Source: Neocallimastix lanati (nom. inval.)
Taxonomy: Eukaryota > Neocallimastigomycota > Neocallimastigomycetes > Neocallimastigales > Neocallimastigaceae
NCBI GenBank assembly: GCA_016946835.1
Contig: JACVTC010000039.1
Span: forward strand, 1 to 62,500
Length of the DNA stretch: 62,500 bases
Direction: 5' to 3'
In this document: positions 31,438 to 45,601 of the stretch, piece after piece
Numbering within the stretch: the stretch's first letter is position 1
Layout of the letters: each line of letters opens with the position of its first letter
Notes under the pieces: generated by a model
Told to the model about the DNA's origin: nothing
The model's input: the letters and a program-made list of their open reading frames with translations, nothing else
The model's database searches: none
Position numbers and translations under genes: made by a program

Positions 31438-31742
31438 TTATATTTAATAAAGTTTACAATAAAATTTTTGGTAAAATTTTTTACATTTTTTAACTCATAA
31501 TCATAAAAATATTGGTATAACTGTAAAAATATATATATATATATATATAATTATATTAAATTTTAATTAAAAAAATATATATATATTAGAAAACAAAAAA
31601 AAAATAATAAAAATAAAAATAAAAGGGTTATTTTTTAATAAGTATTAATATAATATATTTTAAAAAAAATATATATATATATATATTTTATATAGATAGT
31701 AATTATAATAATAATTTAATTAAGAAATTTAAATATTATAAA

Positions 31743-31783
<41 letters not shown>

Positions 31784-31869
31784 ATCCAATTTTTTATTAA
31801 AAAAAAAAATAATTATAATAATAATAATAATAATAATAATAGTAATAATTAAAATGAAATTTTCAGCTA
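30501..31869. other. AT-rich intergenic DNA with very long homopolymers
   Basis: Includes A38 at 30917-30954, T46 at 31388-31433 and a further A run near 31745-31782. A stretch near 30720-30770 (TAAAGTATTAAAAAATTATT...) is repeated in inverted form near 31160-31220. No gene is seen. Confidence 0.6.
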
Positions 31870-32665
31870 TTAATTACTACGGTTGTTCGGAAAGGTTTAC
31901 CTATAGCTTCCGTTAGTAAATATATTTTTTAAAAAAGTACTTCTTGGTAAAAAGTTGCTTCTCCAGATATTCCAAGAGGTGGGTGAGGGCTTTTGATTAA
32001 TAAATAACTTAATTTGAAGAATTCATAAAAAAAAAAAAAAATTATTGATAGTTAGTGCTGTTGATGTATAAGGGGAGGGGAGGATAATGATAATGATTCG
32101 GAAGTTGAAGACATAGACATCACTACAATTTCGATTGTAGTTGAAGAAGCTACCGATACAGGAGAGGACTCTAATATAACGAAGTCGTTGATATAAATAA
32201 AACTACTGAAGATGATGAAAGATTCAGCCAATGATAAAACTGAATCTTCTGATAGAGAAAAGTATAAAGAAAGACATGAAAAAGGCTGATGAAAGGGCTT
32301 CCCTCCACCGATTGATATTGATGAAATTGAGAAGGATTAATGAATAAAAATGGTAACTACAGGCGTTAAAAAAAAAAGGAAGGAAATGTTCATCTGAAAA
32401 AGAAAGAAGTTTTCTCTTGAAAAATTTTTATGATGTTATGAATTCTGCTTAATGAAAATAGAATCCATTGAAGGAAGTAGTAGTCAAGATGAATGGACCA
32501 GAAGAACCAAGTTGAAAAATCAAGTGAAGGTCGTCCAAGTAAAAGAAGTATCTGAAACTTTTTTTTTTTTTTTAAGATGAATCCAACATAAGGATTTCAA
32601 TGATAATGGTACTTGTACTTTCCATGATACTAATCGTGAAGATTATGGTTTCACAAATATTACTG

Positions 32666-32698
<33 letters not shown>

Positions 32699-32836
32699 AA
32701 TGTGTTAATAATAAGTGTTGTTGTTTTTTTTTTTTAAAAAAAAAAAAATCAACAATAGTATTTGTTAATCCATAATGTTATTTTTAACTCCAGGACTGGT
32801 GAATAAATTAATTCATATTGCTGGTATTGAAGATTT

Positions 32837-32875
<39 letters not shown>

Positions 32876-33595
32876 TTACTTGTAAAAGGTACTATTGAAG
32901 ATATTCGGTACAGCTGAATAAGGGGATGTGGTTGGAAGGAAAAAAAAAAAAATAAAATAAAATCAATTCCATCTTCCTTATTATAAAACTAAATCAACAT
33001 GAGTCTCTAGTCATTCCAAAATTCAGATGACCACCCCAGTTTTCCAGATGCTGTTATGATTACTATTCATTTCAAAAAAAAAAAAAAGCCAAAGACGTCA
33101 TGTCATGTCATGGGGGAGATTAGCTGATGGTTTTCTATGGTCTTGAAATGTCAATAATTTAGATGGTGGACCAGACTGGTTGGACCAGGTAAAACCAATG
33201 GAAGAATTAAAAGGTTGATGTGATGAACGATGAAAAAAAAAAAAAAAAAAAAGATGTTTCCTTTAGCCAATGTTATTTTCATTAACTGTGAAATTAGAAG
33301 GAATATCCATCTTGTTTTTTAATGGTAAGAGGGCCGATGACAATAATCCACAGGGGTCTTGTAGGATGTAGGATTGGATTATACTTTTTTGTTTCCACGT
33401 TTTAGAAAAGCACTTAAAAAAAAAACACTATTTTATTTTCAATGTAAAGCCAAATTAAAAAAAAAAAAAAAAAAAAAAGAATTTTTTTCTTTTTTTTTTT
33501 TTTTTTTTTTTCTATTTGAACAACAATTTTCTTCAATTAATGACAGATGTTTTGATTAATGCTAACATTTATATAGTTTTGTAAAAAAATTTTTC
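31870..33595 (+). pseudogene. Coding-like island, broken (unknown protein)
   Basis: Base composition is clearly more balanced than the flanks, and the plus strand gives coding-like pieces in different frames: SEVEDIDITTISIVVEEATD near 32095-32160, EKERSFLLKNFYDVMNSA near 32395-32450, DFNDNGTCTFHDTNREDYGF near 32595-32650, GLVNKLIHIAGIEDFKK near 32800-32840, and DGGPDWLDQVKPMEELKG near 33160-33215. Stops and long A runs separate them. It may be a decayed gene or a gene with many small AT-rich introns. I do not recognise the protein. Confidence 0.4.
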
Positions 33596-33671
33596 AAACT
33601 TTAGGAGAAATGCTAAATGCCACCACCATAAAGATATGGTCATGTTTTTTTGCTCTTGATGTTCCCTGTCT

Positions 33672-33828
33672 ATACTATGTAAATTTAGATTCTCTGTGAA
33701 TTTAAATACTATGCGAATTTAAATACTATGTGAATTTAAATACTATGTGAATTTAAATACTATGTGAATTTAAATGTTATGTGAATTTAGATTCTATGTG
33801 AATTAAAATATACTATTGGAATTTAAAT
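33672..33828. repeat. 17-bp minisatellite
   Basis: About nine tandem copies of a unit close to TACTATGTGAATTTAAA. The central copies are nearly identical and the outer ones diverged. Confidence 0.92.
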
Positions 33829-33892
33829 CCACATGGATAAATACAAAGATTTCCTTTGGGTAGATTCCCAATATGATTTACTTCAAGTTCTT

Positions 33893-33912
33893 ACGGAAGG
33901 AGCTACTTCCGT
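33893..33912. other. Hairpin sharing sequence with 31907-31919
   Basis: ACGGAAG (33893-33899) pairs with CTTCCGT (33906-33912). The right arm and what follows (CTTCCGTTAGTAA, 33906-33918) is identical to 31907-31919. Confidence 0.7.
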
Positions 33913-33949
33913 TAGTAATAGTAATTATTTTCCTATATGAAAGTGTTGT

Positions 33950-33976
33950 GACTACCTCTATATTCCCAATAAATAG

Positions 33977-34008
<32 letters not shown>

Positions 34009-34810
34009 ATTATTATTATTATTAATTATTATTATTATTATTTTTATTTTTATTATTTTTATTATTTTTATTTTTATTATTATTATTATTATTATCACTA
34101 CTTGAAATTAAGAAAATTTTATCATCATTAGAAATGAAAGTTCACATTTAAAAGTGAACATTAAGGAACCATCATCATCATCATCCTTATCATATAATAG
34201 TAAGTATTAACATGCCTACACCTACACACCCATACACAAAAAAAAAAAAAATTCTATAAGACCAATCGTAATCATCAGTATTTTAATTAATCCCTTTAAA
34301 AAAAAAAAATTATCATATAAAAAAAAAAAAAAAGAAAAAAAAAAAACTGTTTTATTAAGAAGGGCCCTTAATAGGGACAGGTCTATACCCCCTATGATAA
34401 TTTAATATTTAATATTTTTAAATTTTATCGATTTCTATTGTTTTTATATATATATATATTTTATTTTATTTTATTTTTATTTTTATCTAAAGGAAAAAAA
34501 TTATTTTTTTATTTATCATTATTTTTTTATTATTTCTATTTAGTTAGTAATTAGTAAATATGATAAAATAAAGGAAAATATAAATAAATAAATAACAATA
34601 AATAATAAATAATAAATAATAAATATATAAATAATAATCGAATAATAAATAATTAAATAATAAATAATAAATAATAAATAATTGAATAGTAAATAATAAT
34701 GAATAATTGAATAATTGAATAATAAATAATAAATAAATAAATAAATAGTATAAATAAATGATAAGGAATGATTTATTTATTATTTTTTCTGAGAGTTATG
34801 AGTAACCGTA

Positions 34811-34850
<40 letters not shown>

Positions 34851-37574
34851 AAACAAGCGTTTTATTTTTTTTTTTTTATTTTTTTAAAAAAAATAGTAAA
34901 GTTATGTATAATAATTATAAATTTAGTATGAATATACTTTTTGTATGTTACGTTATATATATTATATGTACATCTATATATCCATATATATTTATATTTA
35001 TATTATTTTTATTTATATTTATATATATATAAATTTTTTTTTTTGGGTTTATCCAAACTTTTTTTTAATTATTATTATTATTATTATTATTATTAACATT
35101 TAATCTATTCACTTTTTTTTTTTTTTTTTTTGGTTCTCTTTCATCATTGGATAATGCAAAAAGAATAAATGAATGAATGAATAATTAAATAAATAAATAA
35201 ATAAATTTATTTTGTTTAATTCTATTTGTGATATACAAAATAACACAAAAACTCATCATTATAATTCTCCCATTTAACTTTTTATTTAAAATTTTATTTT
35301 CTTTTTTATGAATATATATTTTATTTTATATATAAAATAGTTAATTTTTATATATTAATTTTTATATACATATATATTTATATATATTTATATATATTAT
35401 TATATGTTGTTTTTTTTATAGATAGATTGGGATGAAAATGAAATTGTAATTTGAAATGATGAGTAATTAAAAAAAAAAAAAAAGTAATCATGAGTTTAAA
35501 TATTAAATAAATATTTTTTTATCACTTCTAAAATAATTTTTCTTTTATTATTTTTTTTTTTAAAAAACAAAATATATATACATAAATTTATAAATTATAT
35601 ATATTTTATATATGATATGAAACATGAAACATTTAAAAAAAATATTTTTTTTTCTTTTTTTTTTTTTCTTTTTTTTGTTATTTATTAATTTATGATCTAC
35701 TCATTATACAGGATCATAATATGATTTTTTTTTTTTTAAAAAAATGTTTTTATACAAAGAAGGAAATAAAGGAAAAAGTTAAAAAAAAAAAAAAAAGGAA
35801 ATAGGAAAAGAAATAGAAATAAAAAATTAAAGTAAAAAAAAAAATAAAAATAGGAATAGGAATAAATAAAAAAAAAATGGTTAAATTAATTTAACCATTG
35901 AATTCAAAAACTTTAAAAAAAAAAAAAAAAGAATTAAAGTTTAAAAATTCTTTCCATTACATTAAAATAAAAAATAAAAATAAAAATAAAGAAAATTAGA
36001 AAAAAAAATTCCGTTTTTAAATCTTTTTTTTTTTTTTTTGTTTTATTTTTATAAATAAATTATTTATTAAAAAATTTGTTCATTTTGAAAAAAAAAAATT
36101 TTTTTTTAATAATTAATTTTTCTTTTTTTATTTTTTATATTTATTTCTGTTTCTATTTCTATTTCTATTATTTTGAATAGAAATATTAATATTGTTATGA
36201 ATATAAATAATAATTATTTTTAAAGTGATGAAGAAAAAGATGATGATGGTGATGATGATGAAAATAATTTATAATAATTGGAATTTTTTTTTTAATGAAA
36301 TTTTACATACCTTTTTTTTATTCTTATTATTTTTGTTATTTTTTTTTATATATATTTTATTAATTTTATTTTGAAAAGAAAATGAAATTATAAAATGTAC
36401 AAATAGAAATAGAAATAGAAACAGAAATTAAATAAATGGAAAATAGAAATATTTTATAATAAACAATTAAAAAAATAGGAAATAGACTATAAGGGTTAGT
36501 TTAATCGATCGATCGATCAATCAATAAAATTATATTCGTTTTTAATTTTATTATTATTATTATTATTTATTTATTTATTTTATTTATTAATGAAGGAAAG
36601 AAGGAATTCACTCTATATAAAAAAAAAAGTTAGTGGAAATGTTTATATTGAATGTTTCATTATTCTTTCCTTTATTTCATATTCCATGCCAATAAATAAA
36701 TAAAAAAAATAAATAAATAAAAAATACATAAAATAAATAAATAAATAAATAAATAAAATAGATAAATAAATAAATAAAATAGATAAATAAATAAATAAAA
36801 TAAATAAATAAATAAAATAAATAAATAAATAAAATAAATAAATAAATAAATAAAATAGATAAATAAATATATATATACTTTATATACATTATAATTTTTT
36901 TTTTAAAAAAAATATTTTACATTATCTTTTTTTATTTTTTTTTTCCTCAGTATCATCCATTTATATATATATTTTTATTTAATTCTTTTTTTTTTTTTCT
37001 TATTTTTCTCACTTTATTTTGTTACAAAAATTGTTTTTTTTATTTTTATATTTTCAATATTTTTTTTTATTTATTTTTAATTTCTTATTTATTATTATTT
37101 ATTGTGTATAAATTGTGTGAGGAAGAAGAAGAAGTAGAAGAAGATGATGACAAAGAAAAAAAAAAAGAAAAAAAAAAAAAAGTGGATGATGACACAAAAC
37201 AATAATTGAATATAAAAAGACCAACCATTAATTAAATTTCATTTCATTTAATTTCGTTTAATTTAATTTAAATAGTAATGGATTGTTAATATTTATAAAA
37301 AAATAAAATATAATTAAAATTAAAATAAAAATATGATCTATAGAATAATATAAGAATAATATATAGAATAATATATATAGTAATATATGCAATAATATAT
37401 ATATTTTTTATTTTTTTTTTCTTATTCTAATAAATGGTTGGATGATGTAAAAATAAAAAATTAAAAAAAAATTTACTAATCATTAAGATTTGTTATTAAT
37501 TTACATGAACATGAACTTAAAAAACTTTATTTAGGTATTTATCATGAAATTTGACTCATAATAGCATAACAAAA

Positions 37575-37633
<59 letters not shown>

Positions 37634-40600
37634 AAAGTGAATGCTTGATACATTAATGAATAAATTATGAAAGTAAATAAAAAATAAATAAATAGTAATA
37701 AATAATTTGTTAATAAATAAATAAATAATTATTTTAATGAACCAATGTATAGATAGATATTTAGATAATTTTAAATAGTATTTTTTTTTTCTTATTCCAA
37801 AGAATATAATTATTTATCATTGTAAACCTATTTGGTTGTTTTATAATAATAAATTTATTAATATAAATATAATTACAATTATCTATTTATTATTTATATA
37901 ATTATTATCATTTATTTATTTATTATTTATTAATTAATTATTAATTATTTATTAATTATTTATTTATTATTTTTTTTATGACACAAGAAATGGTACTATT
38001 CATTATTAAATATACATTTTGTATTTTTTTTATTTGCAATAAGTTAATATAATATAATATAATATAATATAATAAATTATTATATTATATACAAATTTAT
38101 TTTTAATTTTTTGTTGCTGTTGTAATCCTTTTTGTTAATTCGGTTATTATGCATTATTATAAATTTTTTTTGTACTTTTAATACATTTTTTGTTTTTTAT
38201 TTTTTATCTTGTAAAAATTCTTTTTTTGGACTTTAATGTATTTTGTAATATTTTGTTACAGAGAGTAACTATTTTTTTAGAGTAACTATTTTTTTTTTAT
38301 AAATTTATTTTTAATTCTTTTTATATTATTTTGTACTTTTTTAATGATTTTTTTTCTTGTATTTTATATTTTATGATTATTTTTTTTTGTTTTATAAAAA
38401 TAAAAATATATATTTTTTTATTTTTTTTTTTTGTTAATTTTGTAAAATTTATTTTTATTTTTATTTATTATGAGCAGAAAAAAAATAATTAAAAGAAATT
38501 AATAAAAATAAAAATAAAAAAAACAATAAAAAAAAAAATAAAAAAAAAAAATTTAAAAATTAAAACAATATTTTTTTAATGTTATATATTTAATAATAAT
38601 CTATATTTTTTTATTTATTATATTTTCTTTTTTTTTTTAATTAAATTGTTTTAATTTTGTTTTAGCCTATTGATTTCACAACTACCATATATTAACAATA
38701 TATTCTAACTATATGATTATTCATTCATAAAACATCCCAACAAAAAATAAATAAATAAATGTATAATATTATACATTATAAAAATATATATATAAAAATA
38801 TAAATTTATATATTAAAATAAAAAATTTACATTAAATATTTATATATATATATAATTTTTTTTATTTAAAAAAGAAATTAAAAAAAAAAAAAAGAAATTG
38901 ATTAAAATTATTTTTGAAAAATAAATAATAAATAAAATTTATTAAAATTTTAAGTTTTAAATTTTAAATTTTTAATTTTTTTTTTATTTTTTATTTTTTT
39001 TTTTTTACTTTATTTTATTAATTAATTTCATTAACTTTAATTTTTATTATTTTTATTGATTTATTATTTTTTTTTTATTGATTTAAAGAACATGCTTTTT
39101 TCTTTTTCTTTATTTTATTTTTATAAGGTTTTTATTTTAATTTTTTTTTCTTTAATGAAAGTCGGAAAAAATTTATATTTCTCTTTTCCTAATATAATAT
39201 AATATTATATTATATTATATTATATTATATTATATTATATTATATTATATTATATTATATTATATTATATTATATTATATTATATTATATTATATTATAT
39301 TATATTATATTATATTATATTATATTATATTATATTATATTATATTATATTATATTATATTATATTATATTATATTATATTATATTATATTATATTATAT
39401 TATATTATATTATATTATACTATATTTTTTGAAAAAGAACAGAAATAGTAAAAAAAAAAAGGGTTTTTAAAAGTTAATAAATAAATAAATAAATAAATTT
39501 TATTCATTTGGTTTAGTAAAGAAAAATAAAAAAAATAAATAAATAGATAAATAAATGAATAGTTGTTTACTGGTAGAGTAAGATAATTAACATCGATAGT
39601 GAATAGCAAGCAAGGCTATAACGGCAACCAATATTTTGTTTTATATAAATTTTTTTAATTTTTATTTTTTATTTTATTTTATTTCTTGCCTTATTTTGTT
39701 ATTTCTCAAATATATTTAGAGTGATAGTAACAACAATTAATACTAACAATAATGAATACACCATATTAAGAAATAAAAAATAAATTTTTTTTTAAAAAAA
39801 AAAATATTGAAGATAAAAATGAAATGATACTAAAAAAGTATAAATTTGTTGGTTTAGTAAAAAAAAAAAAAAAAATAAAATAAATTTGAAATTTTGTATT
39901 AAAATAGAAAATATATATATTTATATTTATTTAAAGTTTAAAGTTATTATTTATTTTATTTTATTATATTTTATTATAATTTTTTTTTGTTACTATCATA
40001 ATTATTTATTCCATCCATTTAATTATTATTATTATTATTATTAAATAAAGAAATTAGGATAAAAAGTTAAAAAATTTACTCTCTATATAATTAATATAAT
40101 ATAAACATTGTTCTGTTTTTATATTTATATTTATTTTTTATTTTATTAATATTTTATTATTAATGTTATTTTTTTTTTTTCATATATATTTATTAATATT
40201 TATATACATTATTATATTTGCATTCAATGATAATCCATTTTTAAAAAAGTATCTAATTATAATAGTTAGGTAACAGCAATAAAATAAAACAATACAGGTT
40301 TTTTTTAAAAAAGAAAAAATATATATATATATATATATATAATTTTTGTAAATAATAATAATAAAATAACATCAATAATAATACTTATATACTAAATATT
40401 TAATATTATCGAATGTATAAAAAGTATTTGTTTTTCTATTATTATTATTATTATTATTTAAAAATACATTTATTAATAAATGTATCTTTTTGTTTAATTA
40501 TTTTTATTTTAAAATAGACAAAAATAAATAAAAAAAAAAATTGACCACAAAAATTTTATTTTAAAATGTTCCAAAAAAGAATTTATATTTAATATAAAGT

Positions 40601-41340
40601 AAAAAAAAAAAAAAAAAAAAATTAATAGAAAAATATATATATATATAGAAATTAAATATAAAAATAAATAAATAAAAAAGAATTTTTATATCAATTTTTC
40701 CATAATTTTTTTATTATTATTATTTTTTTTTTTAAAAAAAAAGGTTCTTTGATGACGTTGTACTTTTCCTTCTTTTTTTTTTTTTTTTTTTAATTAGAGG
40801 GGGAAAATTATTGAATATATAATATATATCAAAATAAAAAAAAAATTACAAAAATAGTTATTTTTTAATTTTTTTATTTTAATCTTTAGAATATCTAATA
40901 AAAAAAAAAAAAGAATGATAATGAATTATTATTGATTTAAAAAATTAATTAATCAATATGCTATAAAACATTAGTAGGTAACATTGCTTTAATGTTGAAT
41001 ATAGTCAAAATAAAATTATAAATAAATAAATAAATAAATAGTAAAGTCACGTCACAATAAAGATAATAAATTATTAATAATTAAATAATAAATAATTAAT
41101 AATTAAATAATAGATAATAATCAATAATCAATAATCAATAATTAAATATTAAATTAAAAAATAATTAAATAATTATTAATAAATGATTAAATAATTATTA
41201 ATGAATAATTAAATATCATATTATAAATATCATATTGTAAATACCTTTTTGTAAATATTTATATATCACCATAATTTATAATAAATTATTTATATAAAAA
41301 TACCATATATCAATAAATCGAAAAAAAACAAAAAACAATA
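33950..41340. other. Gene desert, part 1
   Basis: Almost pure A/T with homopolymers and microsatellites: ATT near 33985-34095, AAAT arrays at 36697-36870 and 37565-37635, GATC repeat near 36507-36518. One GC-richer spot at 34355-34400 holds the palindrome AAGGGCCCTT and a CCC/GGG pairing. I find no gene on either strand; all ORFs are repeat artefacts. Confidence 0.7.
39200..39417. repeat. ATTAT pentanucleotide microsatellite
   Basis: About 43 uninterrupted copies of a 5-bp unit. Confidence 0.97.
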
Positions 41341-41344
41341 TTAA

Positions 41345-41580
41345 AATATTATATTGTTATAAATACAAAAGCAATATTTATATTAATGATTAAATATTAT
41401 ATTGTTATAAATACAAAAGCAATATTTATATTAATGATTAAATATTATATTGTCGTAAAATTATTAATATCATAAAAGCAATATTTATACTAATGATTAA
41501 ATATTATATTGTAAAATTATTAATATCATAAAAGCAATTACTTATATTGTCATAAATTATTAATATCATAAAACAATAAA
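41345..41580. repeat. Tandem repeat of about 57 bp
   Basis: Four to five units built around AAAAGCAATATTTATATTAA and ATATTATATTGT. The first two are nearly identical; later ones carry an inserted ATTATTAATATCATAA. Confidence 0.85.
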
Positions 41581-43523
41581 TCAATCAATAATTAAATATC
41601 ATTTAATAAATTCTTTGGCAATAAATAAAAAGTATAAAAATAAATACTTTATATAATTTTAATATTAAAAAACAAAGTTAAAAATGGAGATATTTATAAT
41701 ATTATAAAAATATATATGTTATTATAATAATAATAAAGATAATATATATATATTAAATCTTTTTATATATATATATAGATATAGTATTTATATGTATATA
41801 AAAGATTAATATCATCATTAGGGATACTTTTAATAATTTATTCATTTTAATTCAATAAATAATTAAATACAATTTATATAAATATATTTTTTTATTGTTT
41901 TATTTTATTTTATTTTTATTTTAATTCTGAAATCCATGTTGATAATATAAGAATCAATTGGACTTTAATAAATAATAAAATATAATATGAATACCTATTC
42001 CTATTTTTTAAAATATATATATATATATATTTTTTTTTACAAATAACAAAAAAATAACATAAAAAAAATATATATACATATATCTATTAAAAAAATTTTT
42101 TTTTTTTTTTTAGTGATTTTCTTTTTATTTATGGTCATGTTACGTTACACATCTTCTTCCTACGATATATTCATCTTTATATTCTATCCATTTAATTTAA
42201 TTTAATTTTTTTAGGTAACCTAAAAAAAAAAAATACTAATAATACTAATAATACTAATAAAAAATTTTTATTTAAAAATAACATATAAAATCTTTATAAA
42301 ACAAATATATATAAACAAACCAACAAACAAATCTATCTCTTTATCTATATATATTAAATATATAAATACTAGTAAATATTAATAAATATTAATAAATATT
42401 ATAAATGTTAATAAAAATTTCATGTTTTATCGATATACACCATTTTAAAGCATAATAAAAAAAAAAAAAAAAGTTGAAATATTTAAAAAAAAAAAATTGA
42501 AAATAAAATAAAATTTTTTTACTATATATGGTAATTATTACCAATAAAAATACAATAATTAATAATAATAATATTTAAATAAAATTAACTAATAATACTA
42601 TTTATCTATTTCTCCAGAGAATAAAATAACAAACAAACGGTATTAATAGATTATTAAGATATGATTTTATTATATATCATTTTATTATATAATAAAATAA
42701 AGTAATAAAATGCAAAAAAAAAATAAAAAAAAAAAAAAAAAAATAAAAAAAAAAAAAAAGAATGCTTTACTTTATTAATTATTGCTAAAATATCATATAT
42801 ATTTTTTTATTATTTCTACCTATAAATATCTATTTATATAATTTATATAATAAAAAAATAGAAATATAATAATCAACAATATAAAGTAAAAAAAAAAAAA
42901 AATAGAAAAGACAAAAAAGAAAAAAAGAATAATCTTTTTTTTTTTTTTTGTATTTAATAACACAAAAAAAATAATTAAAAATATTTTATTGATTGATTAT
43001 TAATGAAGATTCATCAATTTATCAATATATATAAAAGTAAATATAAAAAATAAATTCATTTTTTGGAATAAATATATATAAATCTATAAATATAAATAAA
43101 TATAAATAAATATAAATAAATTTAATAAATATAAATAAATATATACATAAATTTAATAATTATATATAAATATAAATAAATTTAATATAATTTTATATAT
43201 AATATTTAAATAACAAAAAAAAAAAAAAAAAATGGAGATGACATCATTTCATCATGATTTCATCATCATCATTATTTCATCACCTGTATATACATCATAT
43301 ATAATATATATTCATCTATATATGTATTACATATATATAATATATATACATATTTTTTTTTATGTAATTTATACGAAAATAAAAATTAAAAAAAAAAAGT
43401 TCAAAAAATATATATATATACATTATATACAAAAAGAGTATTATTTAATTATAGTTTATATGTTCATTTTATAATAAATTATATTATTTATTAAATATTA
43501 ATAATATATATTATAATTAATAG

Positions 43524-43553
43524 GACATGACATGACATGACATGACATGACGT
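43524..43553. repeat. GACAT pentamer repeat ending in TGACGT
   Basis: Five copies of GACAT followed by GACGTAAG. CATGACATGACATGACGT (43536-43553) occurs exactly, inverted, at 33095-33112. Confidence 0.85.
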
Positions 43554-43674
43554 AAGTTTTATTTTATTATTTAATTCTTTTTCTATTTTTTATTAATAAA
43601 ATAATCTATCATAAATACATATTAATAAATAAGATAAAGGGAAAAAAAAATTTTTTTTTTTTTAGAAATGGAAA

Positions 43675-43716
<42 letters not shown>

Positions 43717-43738
43717 CTTGAAGTTAAATAATATATAT

Positions 43739-44192
43739 TATTATTATTTTACTTAATATAGTCCTTAAAAGTGAAGATATAACGGAGAAAAAAAAAATAA
43801 AAAAAAGGTATTTTCTTATTTAGTTTTTAGTTTTTTCTTTTCTTATATATATATATATATAATAATAGTAATTTTTAAAATTAATTTTTTTTTTTATCAA
43901 AGACTATATTTATTCATCAACTTTTATTTCTATATTAACTCAATAGAAATAACAGTAAACCAAACTATTGAAATAGTTTTTTTTTATTTCTCAATATAAT
44001 TTAATTTTTTAATAAATAAATAAATAAATAAATTAATAATAAAGAAATATATATGTATATATTTCTTTATTTATTAAATAATTATAATAATAATAATAAT
44101 AATAATACTAAAAAGATTTACAAAATGAATGTTACTATTATTTCTACTAATATACAATAATAAACAATGATAAAAATTATTAACAATTAATA

Positions 44193-44223
<31 letters not shown>

Positions 44224-44562
44224 GAAAAAAACAATGATCGATCACCATTTGGCTATTTTTTCCAATTTTTTTTTTTTTTTTTTTTAATTATTAATTAATT
44301 TTCTTAAATAGAATTAATTAATTTAAATAAAAATTTCCTGATTTTTTTTTTTTTTTTTCCTTTACCCCTTATTTATTTTAATTTTATTTATTTTTTCTTT
44401 ATTATATATAATATTATATATAATATATAATATATATTATTATTATTTTTACTTTATGATAGTCCGTTAAAGTAAAGATAATATACTTTACGGAAATAAA
44501 AAAAAAAAAAAAAAAAAGGAATTTTCTTATTTAGGTTTTAGTTTTTTTTTCTTATCTTTTAC
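43739..44562. repeat. Diverged direct duplication of about 115 bp
   Basis: 43739-43852 and 44437-44562 share the order TTATTATTTT, TAGTCC, AAAGTGAAGATA or AAAGTAAAGATA, CGGA, an A run, then TTTTCTTATTTAG. In the second copy TCCGTTAAAGTA (44463-44474) and TACTTTACGGA (44484-44494) form an 11-bp stem with one bulge. Confidence 0.7.
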
Positions 44563-45560
44563 TTTTTTTTTTTTTTTTTTATATGAAATTCATTCATAAA
44601 TCTTATTTAATGATAAATAATTTATTATAAGATTTAAAGGTGACGTGAACAATATTCACAAATAAATAATATAAATAATTTAATAATTAATAATGGAATA
44701 TTCATAACAACAACAATAATAATAATGGAATAATAATAATAAATAATATTAATAATGGAATATTCATAATAATAATAATAATAATAATGGAATAATAATA
44801 ATAAAAAAGAAAAGAAATTAAAATGATTATCAATAGAAAATATAAAAATAAATGATATAATAAAATTAAATAAAAATAATATCATTAAATAAATAACTAA
44901 AATACATAATAAATAATAAATAAATAAATAACTAAAAATACATAATAAATAATAAATAAATAAATAAATAAATAAAATAGATTAAAGAATAATAGAAATT
45001 AAGACAATTTATATTATTAAATAAATAAAAAAATAATAAAAAAAAAAAGTAATGATTTAATTTATGTATTGTGTTCTTTTTTTTTTTTTGCTTTAAATAT
45101 AATAAAAATATATGAATCAATAAAGAGAATATATATACTATTTTAATATTTTTAAATATATATTGTATTAATCCTTTTATTTGTTATTTATCTTTGATTT
45201 CAATTTTATATATATATATATACATATTAAATATCGGAAAAAACTTTAATTAAATAAGAATGAAAATAAAAATAAAAAAAAAAAAAATAGTTTATTTCTT
45301 AAAGTATAAATATTAAATATAAAAATAGAATTTTTTTGTTTAAAAAAAATTATATTATATTAAAATAATTTAATTTGTTTTATAAATTTTTTTATTTTAA
45401 AAAAAAAAATAAAATAAAAAAAAAATAAAAAAATATAAAATAAAAAAAATGAATAGAACAATTTTAATCTATATTAAAAAAAATTTTTTTTTAAAATTTT
45501 TTTTAATTTATATTTAATTTATTTTTAATTTAAAATTAAAATTTTTTTGTTATATATAAA

Positions 45561-45601
45561 GAAGGTCAACATTTAGCCAAATTTAGCCAAAAGGGACCTT
45601 C
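45561..45601. promoter_or_regulatory. Hairpin enclosing a 10-bp direct repeat
   Basis: GAAGGTC (45561-45567) pairs with GACCTTC (45595-45601). Between them ATTTAGCCAA occurs twice in tandem. It is a likely protein-binding site or RNA hairpin; no role can be assigned. Confidence 0.5.

Noticed and set aside
36677-36889. Membrane-like ORF of Ile/Tyr/Phe/Leu
   Set aside because: It is a translation of the AAAT microsatellite.
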